A stretch of 64,000 bases of DNA from Brachyhypopomus gauderio (GCF_052324685.1 NW_027506876.1:1381001-1445000), one strand, 5' to 3'; positions 27,100 to 40,900 are shown, numbered from the stretch's first letter. Made by a program: numbers and translations. Notes: a model not told the origin generated them from the letters alone.

Positions 27100-29428
27100 A
27101 TGATTGGGCAGAAAAGCATCAAATCATTTTTCGCTCCAACGAGCAAAAAAAGAGATTTTGAGGAGCAAACTGGGAGCGACGGCGCGTGTAAGGTGAGAAT
27201 AAGCGTTAGACCCGCACGCGCGGCTGCATCATCCGCCTACCTCGCTCCTTTAATTAGGACGCGCGTGTCTCACCACACGTATAGCTATTTTGTTTTTTGG
27301 CTTCACATTGTTCTTTAACGTGTTAATCGTGTTTCGCTGCCCTACCTGCGTCTAAATACGTTTTCACATACCTGCATCTAAATATGTTTCAACTACCGAA
27401 ACGGAGCGCTGCGCGCGCGTGTAGACCTGCTGACCCGGAAGTAAAGCCTACGTCACACGCAACCAAAACACACACGAGGTCCTTTACGCTGCTAAAAGAT
27501 GAACAGAATATATAATATACAATTATAAACTAATATATTTAGAAAACGACTTACTCGCATTGTCGAGTCTGTTGTTATACACGATTCGTAGCGTTCGGTC
27601 AATGTCAACGTTGTGTTCCTACAATAAAGGTCCGCACACAGCGCTGTGATCAGCGGTAACTAGAAGATATAAGATCACGTTAATTATAAGATCACGTTAG
27701 TGTTGGTACCAGAGACCGTATATATAAGTATATATGTAAGTATATATACCGTCACTGGTTCAGACACGGACACGCGATGACTCTATTTTCAAATATTCCG
27801 CTGCGAATTTTGAGCGTACAAGTAACGAACCTTCATCTGAAACGATTATGGATTTCTACCAAGTATACTAAGATTTCATCCCAGGTGAAGAAGTTAAAAA
27901 CAGCCCCCAGTGCAGTGCTGCCGTCGCCGTCCCGGAGCCCCGAACTGCTGGATCGGACCGCCAGGAGCGAGAAGGCGCAGGACCTGCTGGCAGCTCACGC
28001 CACTCCGGCTGGAATTGGGGAAAGTTGGCGAAGAGCACTTGGCGCTCAGTTTGGAAAACCTTATTTCCGATCAGTAAGACATTGCACCAAGTTCATTTGT
28101 GATTCATCGGCTATTGCTCCGGCATTCATGAAGTAGGACATTCTTTCAACAGTTAATGTCCTTTGTTGCGGAGGAGAGGCAAAAACACACCATCTATCCG
28201 CCCCTCCACCAAGTGTTCACGTGGACCCACATGTGCGAGATAGAAGATGTGAGTTTTATTACACTGCCATTATGTTTATGGAATAAGTGATGCTCAAACG
28301 ATACCATTATAAAACATTAAGAAACGAATCGGTTCAAAAATGTGTCAGGACCGTGTATGAGCACCCACTAACGAGAAAAGTGTTTGTTTCTGCAGGTAAA
28401 GGTTGTGGTGCTTGGTCAGGACCCATATCACGGGCCTAACCAGGCTCACGGGCTGTGCTTCAGTGTGCAAAGGCCTGTTCCACCTCCTCCAAGGTACTGC
28501 TGGTTTTCTGACCACTGATTTGGGTCCTTTCAGGTGCTAATGTGCTGTTTCTAGCAAACACTGGTTAGAGCTCAGTAATTAAAATATGTGATGGTGATGA
28601 TGGAAATCAAAGATATATTAAGGCATATTATTTCAATATGAATTATTTTTTATTGAGTAATTATTTTGCATAGTGATTTCAAAGAAAAACTATGTACATA
28701 AGCAATTCTAAAATGGTATGCGTGTTAAAACGTCTGTACAGCAGGATTTGGGCGTTCTTATTGCTGTATGGGGCTCATGTTTGTGAGATGTCAACATGTG
28801 TATAATGTGTATTCATGTTTTACTTGCAGCTTGGTGAACATGTATAAAGAACTGCAAGCAGACATTGAGGGCTTTCAGCATCCAGGTCATGGTGATCTGA
28901 CTGGATGGGCAAAACAAGGTGACCACTTTCTCTTCCTGGTTGCTGTCGCTTCATGTAAACATATGAAGTGAGTTTAAAGGCCATGTCATGACTTTGCAGG
29001 TGTTCTTTTGCTGAATGCTGTGCTGACCGTCCGAGCACATCAGGCCAACTCTCACAAGGACAAAGGATGGGAGATCTTTACAGATGCTGTGGTGAATTGG
29101 CTTAGTGCTAACCTGGAAGGTCTGGTCTTCATGCTGTGGGGCTCCTATGCTCAGAAGAAGGGGGCTGCAATTGACAGAGTAAGTCTGAGATATACTTCAT
29201 TTCAAAATGATCAAAAACACTTGGAGTGTTTGTCAGTTGTCGTCATTTGTGACCTACAGAGTTGTTTTCTTTGTTGCCATCTTGTAGAAGCGGCACCATG
29301 TCCTCCAGAGTGTTCACCCCTCTCCACTGTCTGCACATCGTGGCTTCTTTGGGTGCAAACATTTCTCAAAGACCAATGAACTGTTAAAGAAATCTGGAAA
29401 GAAACCCATAGACTGGAAATCACTGTGA
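27100..29428 (+). CDS. ung: UNG, uracil-DNA glycosylase (nuclear isoform, UNG2-type)
   Basis: Seven exons: 27100-27192, 27885-28073, 28153-28248, 28396-28493, 28830-28918, 29000-29178, 29288-29428. They total 885 nt, 294 residues. The N-terminus [18 protein letters not shown] carries a PCNA-interacting box (QKSIKSFF). The catalytic core is complete: GQDPYHGP at 133-140 with water-activating D135, [21 protein letters not shown]-type segment (here MLWGSYAQ), and the DNA-intercalation loop HPSPLS with H258. It excises uracil from DNA to start base-excision repair. The start is fixed by identity to the UNG2 N-terminus. A second, mitochondrial-type first exon lies at 27777. ATTAAA at 29855 is a possible polyadenylation signal. 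Confidence 0.96.
27777..27884 (+). CDS. ung: UNG alternative first exon (mitochondrial UNG1-type leader)
   Basis: From ATG 27777 the frame runs without a stop straight through the exon 2 acceptor at 27883-27884 and continues in the same frame as UNG exon 2. It adds 36 residues that are rich in Arg, Lys, Ser, Thr and hydrophobics and lack acidic residues ([15 protein letters not shown] at the start), as a mitochondrial import signal should be. The upstream 27715-27755 segment is TATA-like (TATATAAG). Mammalian UNG has the same plan: a downstream promoter, with the UNG2 exon splicing into the UNG1 exon. The resulting protein would have 299 residues. Confidence 0.75.
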
Positions 29429-31386
29429 GTCAGTGGATGCCTACATTTGGTTTCATTTGAGTAACATTCCCATGGATCACTATAAGCTTTTGTTTGTGAT
29501 GGCCTGTGTGGTCATCTTCAGTAGTTTTACACTACTTGCATAGAAGACAAATTTATGCTGGACATTTTTCTCTAGGTCTTGATTTGTTGTTGACTTTTCC
29601 AGTTTTCTCCCATAGGATCTTTGAGTAAAGTTCTGTTTCTGTGTTTTGTATGTTGGTTGCTATAGTGTGGTTTGTTTGTGCAGACTGCCTGATTTGCTCT
29701 ATAAGCTAGTGTGCTGTTAACAAGAGGTTTGTGATGTTTGTTTGTGGAGTTCCTTGTATAGTTCTTAAACCACTGATGAGTGGTTTTTGAAAAAAACAGT
29801 TTAAGCATTTGCACTATTTTATACCTTTTGTCCATGTTAAAATGAACCCTTTCTATTAAACATGTACTTATTAACATTGTGCGGCTGCTGAAGTTCATTT
29901 TTGACAAGAAGAAGTTTATGGGTATGTTTGTAATTGCACTCAGTTTTAAAGTAGGATAAGATGAGATGTTTAAATCTAATTAAATTGCAAGACATTCAAA
30001 GCATTTAGCTTGAGTATGGCCAAGGATGTAAATGTGATGCATTATTGCAATTTATTGAACTTGGTTCTATAAAATATAAAATATTATTAACTGTCTAAAG
30101 TGGCTTCATAAGAGTTTTTGTATTCTTGGTTTCCAAGAATCTAATTTTAACTGGCTAATAGTAATTTATTAATGATATACTTTTGATGTTCCGTGGTTCT
30201 AGTGAAAACCGTTTTACTACAGGTCTTGTCATTATTCACCAGTGGAGCAAATATCCTCCATTTTCTGTTGCCATTTTTATGGTGAGGGTGCATTCTGCAT
30301 TTTTATACAGGCTCGCAAGTGTGCCTTGTTTTCAATGCTATGTTTAATCTGACTGAGAACTCAAGTGAAAATGTATGACTTTGTTATGAATACATAATTA
30401 TTTATTTCAGACATGGTATATGCATAAATCATACAGCAAATGTAATTATTTGGTTTTTATTACATTTATGATGTGACACAAAATATGACAATTGACATGA
30501 TTCACAATGGAGAAAACTATACATGCATTTGCAATTCTGAGATTTGATTAGACAGTACACATATTTGAAGGGATGTTTTGTGGGAGACTTTTCCATTGTT
30601 TTACTGCATTGCACTTGTCCTTGTAGTTGCTGTTATTTTTTTTTTATAAACAAGGTCTTGCTCTGGGCAAGCAAAAAGCAGTCTAAACTATTCATTGGTT
30701 GGGTGTAGGTTTGTGAAACAACATCAGTCACAGTCTTCATGGCTGGAGGGCTTGTAACGTAGTGCGATATGCCAGAATTCAGACAATGTGAAGGCAGCTC
30801 ACCAAAACCAAAAGCGAATATCGTGTGTGTGTGTATAAAGACCGCCGGAGGAGGGCGCCTGGGGTTTAAATATATAATCTTCTTTTCCAGGGAAACTTGA
30901 TATTTCAGATAGAGATAATTATCCAAAAGTAACATATTTATAGCCAAATCATATTTACGAATTTTGCCACAAGAGCATATTTATCAATCTGAGAAACCTT
31001 TAATGACTTAAAATTGCCCGATTCGGCACCGTCTGTTTATCTAATGCGAGTTCGTCAGTGGGAGGGTGTAGCCGGCTCTAACCAATCATGAGTGACTTGT
31101 TTCTGTGACGTACCCTTCAGTGGGCGGGTGTAGTCAGACTCTAACCAATCATGAGTGACTTAGTTGACGAAACGCAAGAGTTTTGAGTGCTACATCATAA
31201 AACCCACTGTGTGCGCGAAATCAACCAAAATTATGGAGTACTAAACTAAAGGGGTTTTATAAAAAAATGAGTTTTATGTATTTTTCGCTTGACGTTAAAG
31301 TCGCGGAGGAAGAGCACACAGTAGTTCACGGTGTTAACGACAGTTGAACGACTTGACTAACAGCTGAACAAAGAAGCAACACAAGT
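29429..31386. other. UNG 3' UTR, intergenic DNA, MLXIP promoter region
   Basis: AT-rich and without visible coding exons until MLXIP. The last 350 bp carry promoter-like elements described separately. Confidence 0.5.
31055..31161 (+). promoter_or_regulatory. mlxip: Duplicated CCAAT/GC-box promoter unit upstream of MLXIP
   Basis: A block of about 45 bp occurs twice, 62 bp apart. Each copy reads CAGTGGG(A/C)GGGTGTAG, then CTCTAACCAATCATGAGTGA. Each therefore contains a GC-rich box and a forward CCAAT box. The copies lie 225-330 bp upstream of the MLXIP ATG. Promoter role is inferred from motifs and position. Confidence 0.55.
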
Positions 31387-31880
31387 ATGGCGACCCGAGA
31401 CGTGCGAGTGTACCGAGGCGCGGCGGCCAAGCAGGACGAGGACTCGGACGTGGAGGAACCGCAGCTCGCGTTAAAGAAGTCGGACGGACGCGAGTCACAG
31501 ATCATCCACAGTGGACATTTTATGGTGTCAACTCCTCACATTGAACACCCACCAAAGAAAGGTTACGACTTCGACACTGTCAATAAACAGACCTGTCAGA
31601 CGTACCACTTTGGGAAGACGAGTACGTCGCATCTCTCCATCGATGCTTCCCTAACGAAACTGTTCGAGTGCATGACCCTCGCGTACAGGTGAGTTTCTTA
31701 TTCACCTTAGAAAAACATGACGAATCTACTGGGTAGCACATCTGACATGGGAGAGGACCGCCGTGGTAGACAGAGAGGGTAGACGACCACATGTCCATCC
31801 ACAGACGGCCCCGGTGACAGCGGCGATCGTGCGACGGGGTAGATCTATATATCTCTCTCTACATAGATCTCGCTCTACAT

Positions 31881-31944
<64 letters not shown>

Positions 31945-34900
31945 ACATAGATCTCTCTCTACATAGATCTCTCTCTCTATACATGGATCTCTCTATACAT
32001 GGATCTCTCTCTACATGGATCTCTATCTACATGGATCTCTCTCTACATAGATCTCTCTATTTACATATATCTCTCTCTACATATATCTCTCTCTACATAG
32101 ATCTCTCTCTACATAGATCTCTCTCTGCATAGATCTATCTACATATATCTATCTACATATATCTATCTACATATATCTCTCTACATAGATCTCTCTCTGC
32201 ATAGATCTCTCTCTACATAGATCTCTCTCTACATAGATCTCTCTCTACATAGATCTCTCTCTACATAGATCTCTCTCTACATAGATCTCTATACATAGAT
32301 CTCTATACATAGATCAATCTCTACATAGATATCTCTACATGGATCTCTCTCTGCATAGATCTCTCTCTGCATAGATCTCTCTCTGCATAGATCTCTCTCT
32401 ACTTAGATCTCTATGCATATATCTCTACATAGATCTCTCTCAACTTAGATCTCTCTCTCTACATGGATCTCTATACATATATCTCTACATGGATCTCTCT
32501 CTACATAGATGTCTATACATGGATGTCTCTACATATATCTCTATACATATATCTCTCTCTACATAGATCTCTCTCTTTACATATATCTTTCTATACATAG
32601 ATCTATCTATACATGGATCTCTCTCTACAAAGATCTCTCTACATAGATCTCTCTCTACATAGATCTCTTCTACATAGATCTCTTCTACATAGATCTCTCT
32701 CTTTACATATATCTTTCTATACATAGATCTATCTATACATGGATCTCTCTCTGCATAGATCTCTCTCTACATAGATCTCTCTACATAGATCTCTCTCTGC
32801 ATAGATCTCTCACTACATAGATCTCTCTACATAGATCTCTCTACATAGATCTATCTATTCATGGATCTCTCTCTGCAAAGATCTCTCTCTACATAGATCT
32901 CTCTCTACATAGATCTCTATACATAGATCTCTATACATAGATCTCTCTACATAGATCTCTCTACATAGATCTCTCACTACATAGATCTCTCTCTACATAG
33001 ATCTCTCTACATAGATCTATCTATTCATGGATCTCTCTCTGCAAAGATCTCTCTCTACATAGATCTCTATACATAGATCTCTATACATAGATCTCTCTAC
33101 ATAGATCTCTCACTACATAGATCTCTCACTACATAGATCTCTCACTACATAGATCTCTCTCTACATAGATCTATCTATACATGGATCTCTCTCTGCAAAG
33201 ATCTATCACTACATAGATCTATCTTTACATGGATCTCTCTCTGCAAAGATCTATCACTACATAGATCTATCTTTGCATAGATCTCTATACATAGATCTCT
33301 CTACATAGATATCTATACATAGATCTCTATACATGGATGTCTCTACATATATCTCTCTCTACATAGATCTCTCTACATAGATCTCACTACATAGATCTCT
33401 CTCTACATAGATCTCTCTACATAGATCTCTCTACATAGATCTCTCTACATAGATCTCTCTACATAGATCTCTCTCTACATAGATCTCTCTCTACATAGAT
33501 CTCTCTCTACATAGATCTCTCTCTACATAGATCTCTCTCTACATAGATCTCACTCTACATAGATCTCTCTACATAGATCTCTCTACATAGATCTCACTAC
33601 ATAGATCTCACTACATAGATCTCTCTCTACATAGATCTCTCTCTACATAGATCTCTCTCTACATAGATCTCTCTCTCTACATAGATCTCACTACATAGAT
33701 CTCTCTCTACATAGATCTCTCTCTACATAGCCTGCTCGCCAGTTGCTTTTGTCTCGAAGTGATTAGTTTTCTGTCAGGATCCGCGGTGTCAGACTGACGC
33801 CGCACTTAGAGTCTGAATGAACCTGCATCCTAACCCAGTTAGCTGGTGTTACCGTCGTTGCCGGCATCGTTAGACATGAGATAGTCAGTTAATAAACTAG
33901 AGCCAATTAAAATAACCATTACAGCATGTTAATGCTTAAGCACAGAGTCTTCATAGAGTGTGCTGCTAACACCAAACTCACTAGCCGTCCATCGAGGTTA
34001 CTACTGTTGGCTAGTTACTTATTTTGGCTTATTAAATGTTCTAGTTTATGCTAAATAAGTCATATATCAACGACATGGATATAGTTCTGCTCAAGCAGTC
34101 AGTTAAACTCGGGAATTACCGTGTGGACATGTTTAGCTACCTTATACACTTCCCCTTTTGTTTGTAGCGCAGTGCTGTCTGTTGACTTTCGTTGGCCTTC
34201 TACCCAGTGGTGATCGTGCAGTGATGGACGTGCAGGTGCAGGAACCGCTGAAGAGCATGTTGTTGTGGTCAAAGATTGTAAAGGCGTAACACCTGGCTGT
34301 ACGGGTCTGGACATGAGTGGGCAGCTCTGTGTTCCCCTCTCTGGAGGCTAAATTGTGAAGGTGGTGGTAAAATAATGAGCTGTACAACAGTGTCCTCCCA
34401 CCTGCCGTGTCTGGTGGTTCTGCAGGTGGTCAAAGGCACAGACAGCAGTACTGTAGGACGCACAGACTCAGTTATACACGAGAAACCCTTAAACCTCATC
34501 GCAATTAGACGCAATGAACTCTTATAATGCATCTCCGTACGCTTGTTTCCGTTAGTGCATGTACATTTTAAGGGAAGCACTCGTGATAAGACTGCAATTG
34601 AATTGGGTGAAATGTATAAACTTTTTTTTTTTTTTTTCCTTTGGTGATGTTGGCTTTTCCCATATTAGTATGTAACATGTGTCACCATGGTCTAGTTATT
34701 GTATTTCCTACACATAGCTAAAAAACATGATATGTTAATACCATGATAGATTGCCTTATTTCACATATCACTTATTAGCTTGCTTATATCTGTGACTCCT
34801 GTAGTTTTCAGCCCAGCACTGTTGTATGTTGAGCCGTGGCAGTCTGACATGTATGTGGCAGTATCTGGTTGTTGCCTATCTGTTCCTCCTCAGCCCTTAA

Positions 34901-37900
34901 TCAAATTAACTAATTGCTAATGTACATTTTGCAGTTAGAAAGTGTTTGTTCAATTTGAAAAAGTTTTATGGACCATCCATTGGTTGTATGCTTGTAGTAG
35001 TAGCGTGGTTTACTGTTGTTGTTTGTTATCAGACATTAATATGTTAATGGGATGCTAACTTGGCAGTTTTGTCATTTAAAGCTATGTTCATATTTGTTGT
35101 ACTTGTATGACATGCGGAGTGACATTCTCATACACAGGAATGCAGAAAACCACCTTCCCTGTGTGATTCTATACACCCACAAGAGCACTGCCTCTGTTTC
35201 CTCTGGACATTTATATGTGCGCTTGATCTATTGCCTGATTATGAAAAGGAGCCATTGACAACCTGCACATAGTTCAGTATTTGCTGTTTTAAATCATAAG
35301 ATTACATCTCTAAATTTGTTTCTCAGATGTGTTTCTCATGTTCACATCTGTATTTTTCTTGGCTTCTGTAACTAAAGGAGAGAATGAGACCAGACCTGAA
35401 GACTTTAGGTGGCTGTTCTTTACACTCTTGTTTCAGTCCTCTGTCTAGAGGTTTTTATAGACAAGCACTTCCTGTGTTGTCTTTCCTGGTACATTTTAGA
35501 AATGACACTGTTTGGTTACTGTGTCCTTAGTGCAGTGAGAGTGTTTGTCTTCTGCCATTGCTGATTCTGTCCTTTCTTAATATCTCAGCGATACTGGGTA
35601 ATCGGGAGTGGTGTGTCCCGTCACACAGCCTGCGGTGTGAGAAAACACACTCCTGCAAGTGCAGCGAACTTTAACTCTGTGTGAGAGAAATACTGGAAAG
35701 TTTGTTCAGCCTCGCATGTTGTGCAGGAAGCAGGGGCAATCCTTGACCTCCCCGCGTGCCTTCCCCGCGTGCCTTTAATGAGGAACGTGTGAACAAACGG
35801 AAAGAGCAAACAACTAGGAGAGCAAAAATCTAGACAGAGGTGTAGTTTACAATTATTACAGAAACAAAGGTCATCCAGTGTTCTAAACCTTTTAAAAATA
35901 ATAATGGATCAACAAATGAGGTTTGGTTTATTCTGAACTGCATCTAGGATGAAATCTATAAAATAGTGATAGAAGAGTCCTTGCAGATCATGTGCGGTTT
36001 CATATATGGTGGGAACATAGTTATGGGTGTCCATTTTGCCCTTTAGTAACAGTAAACAGATTAGGTTTCTTTGGACTGTCTTTCACTGGAGCCTCTCTGC
36101 TGTAGCGTAGTCTTGTCTGAGAGCTCCTGTCTGAACTTATTCTTCATGCATCTGCTTCAGCAACCAAACTAATTCGTTGTATTCCAAGAGCTGTTACAGC
36201 CGTTAAGGCAGGAAAACAGTTTCTGGACCCCAGAGACTGATAACACCCTACATTCCAGGACACGGAGGAGGAAGGGGAGGCTTGAACAGTATGAAAATGA
36301 TCCCTTTAAAGGACAGGACCAAAATGCTCACAGCACCTGGCGTTCCGTCAGGGTTCCTCAGCCAAGCAGGTATTACAATTGTCTTCTGTTTTGCAATCAG
36401 TGGGAGGCTGGTATCCCCGAAATGGAAGAACTTCAAGGGTCTGAAGCTTCTTTGGAGGGACAAAATCCGCCTGAACAATGCCATCTGGAGAGCCTGGTAC
36501 ATCCAATGTAAGGGCCAGTCACCAGACATGAGCACTGTTAGAATGACAGGTATGAAATGCTTCTGAAACTTCTTTCTGCTGCAGATGTGGAGAAGAGAGA
36601 GAACCCTGTCTGTCATTTCGTCACGCCTTTAGACGGGACCATGGATTCTGGAGTGCATCGTCCTGCAGAGGTGAGGCCAGGGGCTGAACTTCACTCTCCA
36701 TGTTTCCGTCATAGTTGACCGCTGAATCCTGATGTTATGGCTTTTCACTGACCCAAGCTTTTTTTTTTTGCTGACGTAACACAAGGATGTGCTACAGATG
36801 TCATGTGTTCTTGTGGTTTGTCCCTCTTTTCCTGTTTCAAAGGCGATAGCAATTGAAGGGAAGTACTGGAAGAGACGTATCGAGATTGTTCTCAGGGAGT
36901 ACCATAAATGGAGAACGTACTTCAAGAAAAGGGTATAGCGCCTTCATAACTGCACTTCACTTACCATAGGAACACAGTACAGACGGCATCACTTGATATG
37001 TAGTCTACGCAACTAGTGTAGAAGGCTAATTATTTTGTTACTCTATGCAGACTATCATACATGTGGACATTATGTTGATTTAAAGCAAATTTCTTTCATT
37101 TGTGTTCCCAAGGCATTTGTTTACCTGTTTACGTTATTATGCTGTATGTTAATTTCATTGATGTATTAGTTCTGATGCTCACAAGCATTTTTTCAGTGAC
37201 CAAACATTTTATTCTTTTCGCAGTTACAGAAGCACAAAGATGATGACCTCTCCAGTCTTCTCAAGGTAACAGGATCACTCACGAAATCATAAAAAGAAAC
37301 ACAAACATGTATAAATGATTGGATTTGTGGATGCATGGTTCACTGTGCATTGCTCTGCGGAGAACAGTACAACACCCTGTGTACACGTTTCGTATTGATA
37401 TTTTAATCTTACGCATGGGTAAATTTTTTGGATTAACATTTTGATTTCTTGCATTACAAGTGTGTACTGAAGTTTTGCGTACGGCCGTTGGGTTGAGATG
37501 TGTGTTTGTGTGGTCTGGTCCTGTCTGCCCAGTCCATGCTGGTGCATACAGGTGTACCAGCGGGGAACCGTCAGGGCCCTCTACGCCCTCTCCGAGGGCC
37601 TAAAATATTCTTAAAGCATTATATATATAATTATCCAATTTTATTTTATCTACTTACAGTTTGACATTCGACATCTAAACAATTACAAAAATATAAGCAA
37701 ATAAAATATTCACCCGTGTCTATTCAATCTGTGTTGGAAGGTGAGGGGTTAAGTGGAAGCCTGTGAGCCTGTGTCTCCCCCTATCAGGACTGTGATGCCC
37801 GCTGTTCGTTTACAGAGGGCCTGGCAGTTATAATTCAGCGCAATACCAGTTTCAAATGACAGTAAAATTGACCAATCATATCTTCTCTCTTAGTGGGCGG

Positions 37901-40900
37901 GCTTAACTGTATGATAATTTCCGCCCGCTGTGGCGACGCTAGCTGTCGTTAGCGTACCACCTCTAGCTAGTTTCGATTCATTCCTTTGACGTCCTCGTGC
38001 GCGTTGTTTACATATTCCGCTTCCGAGAACCACGGAGCACTGTCGTCTCAGTTTTTCTTTATTGCAGTTTATTAAGAAAGGAAAAAAAAAATTTTCGGGG
38101 TGGGGTAGCGGGCCCAGGTTTAAAGGTCACGGTTCGCTACTGAGGTGTACAGACTAACGCGTGTGGTACAAGTGTACAGACTAACGCGTGTGGCGCGCGG
38201 CAGGTCTACCAGAGGCCACAGAAGAGCTGCACCAATGCCATTCCAAGCTCCGCCTCCTCCTCACGGTACACTCACCAACCAGGCAGTATTGGCTGGTGTG
38301 AAGGAGGAGGCTGAGCTTTGACCAGCATGGGCGTGGCCCTCATGTACCCACAACGAATCATCATAGAGAATTGGCAAATGTACCTAAATAGGGCCACACC
38401 ACAAATACACAGGCCAAAATAAACACATCATGAGACAAGATGTCTCTACCTTCAGAAAATCAGACCTTCTCCTCAGTTACACATATGTACAGCACTAACC
38501 GATGACACAGTGAATGTGGTTCTGGACGTCCTCAGACCAAAGAACTTAACATGGGGGTCTGAACCCCAAAGTTTTCATCTCTGTTGGCAGTTTCACAGCG
38601 TAAAGCCTGTAGAGTTCATCTGTTTGGAGGTCTGTAATCCCTTGGTGCTCCTGTTAAGTCTGAGGCTACAAATAAGACAGACTGCAGAGCTCATTTACAT
38701 ATCACATTTGTATTATAATATGCAAATGTGTAACATAAAATGCCAAGATAAAACAAAAACAGGAATCTTGTCTGTTTAAATGCATGTACTTCATATTTCT
38801 TCAGTTGTCTAACAGCACTACACTACTACAATGCATATGAGTTGAACACTACCACTTTGATAACCAAACCTTAACAGGCCTAATACAGATTGTTGTCATA
38901 CAGGGACCAACCTTGGCCGCCTTGGGCTTTATGCAGACATTTATAAACGTTCCTCCTGGTTTGGTTAATTTGGCCTGTGTTCCTGTTTACAGTGGTTACG
39001 ATGACGTTAAAACACGCATCTCTCCTGTTGACCAACACCATAGGTGTCAACTCTATGCATTCAGCTTTGCATGGGCTTGTCTGCTGACCCCACCTGCCTG
39101 TGCCGTTTTTCTTGCCCTCCCACAAGGGGGCGGAGGAGCAGTTCTCGCTTTTCGGGGTGCATCCCGACGCCGTCCGTCTCCCCTTCTACCAGGACGAGGA
39201 CGTGGGGACCGGCGTCCGCCGCGCCTCCCGGAGAAGCTGCGACTCACCCCTTCCCATGGAGATGGACACCATCTTCGACATGGACGTGCTCATGTCCGAG
39301 TTCTCTGATACGCTCTTCTCCACGCTGGCCTCTCACCAGTCCCTGCCCTGGCCTAACCCCAGAGAGATTGGTAAGACAGCAACTGGCGTATTCCTGGACG
39401 AGCTTTTAGCGTCCATGCTGACGATCTGCTCAGACGATAATGCGTAACGCTAGCTTAAACCTGAAATCACACGTGATGCGTTTGTAATAAGTATGCCACG
39501 ATGACGTGTGGTCCTGTGGTGTAACGGCCACGCCGTCCTCTCAGCGCACGCAGGCAACGCAGACATGATCCAACCTGGTCTCATCCCACTGCAGCCCAAC
39601 CTGGACTTCATGGACACCTTTGAGCCTCTGCAAGGTGAGAACTCAATTGATTGGTTAGATGATTGATTAGTTAGGTGATTGATCTTGGGGGGTTGATCGG
39701 TGGAGGATTGATGGATTGGGTTGTGCCGGTCTAGGTTGGTCTTGAAAATGTGACATGCTCAGAACACTGTGGCCCTGGTTGCTGTGGGCTGTGATCAGCC
39801 CCATCGACAGGGGGGGACAACCGGGTCTGTTGTCCCGGGCCCCATGGCCAGGGGGGCCCATAAAAGAGCCCAGCAATTTATTTTTTATTTAAAGTCTATA
39901 ATTTTTAATAATCTTGAAATCTTTCATTAATATAAAATTCTGTACTCAAAATAAGCTCAATGGCTAAAAATATATGTTTTTTACCTATCTGCATATTTTC
40001 CATTAAGTGCATACACCCCCGCCTCCCACTGAAAAATGGTTTGATCCAGCACCGTAGCCGGCTGGTACCTGCCAAACAGCGGGAAATACAGTGGTGGATA
40101 GTTAAAGTAAACAAAAATCTGGAGCGCAGAAAAGAAAGGAAAAATATTTACCTGACGAATTTTAATGTTGCATTGTGTTCCACGTTTGAAAAGTGCTAAA
40201 GTAGGCTAAAGTACTTGAAAATACTTGAAACTGTAACTTCACAAGCTGTTTGACTGAACAGTTCTCTTGTATTACGTTAACAAATACGAGCCTCTTGTAA
40301 TTCCAGGGGGAAACATGAGAGAACGTGAAGACGTTAAGATTTGGCGTTTTGAAAATGAATAACCATTAAATAATGTGATTAAAAAAGCTAATTATTTCGA
40401 GTATATGTATAAATATTTAACTTAATTAAGTTTAACGTTCTGGGAAATATTGAAATGGACCTTTAAAGTGACGTACAAGTGCTTTAATTCACCTTATAGA
40501 GGTGTATGAGCCCTGCAAACATGACTTTGTTCATTGCGCTGAAGCGTGGCGCGCGCGAAGTTACAAAATTCAAGAGGTGCATGATCTCGCAAATCGACAG
40601 CGTGAGGCCCTCGCGCACGGGCGCGTCATTTTCCCCGCGCGGGCCCTCGCGCCGCTCGCGACGCGTCAAGTATAAACCAGTCAGCTGTCAGAAACAGCTT
40701 TGATGTGTGGCTATATTATATACTATATGACCTAACACAAGGATTGTCTGCTACAGAGGAAATTCAAATGACGTAAGCGGGCGGGGGGCACATGAAACTT
40801 TCTTGTCCCGGGCCCCAGCAAGACTGTCAACGGGCCTGGCTGTGATACATTTTTCCTGTGATTTTTCCACATTTGTGGCCCTGTTAGAGGTTGCGGGCCA

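Noticed and set aside
32485-32724. Minus-strand frame of repeated MYRKIYV/EIYVE units
   Set aside because: A translation of the ACATAGATCT minisatellite; no splice or start context.
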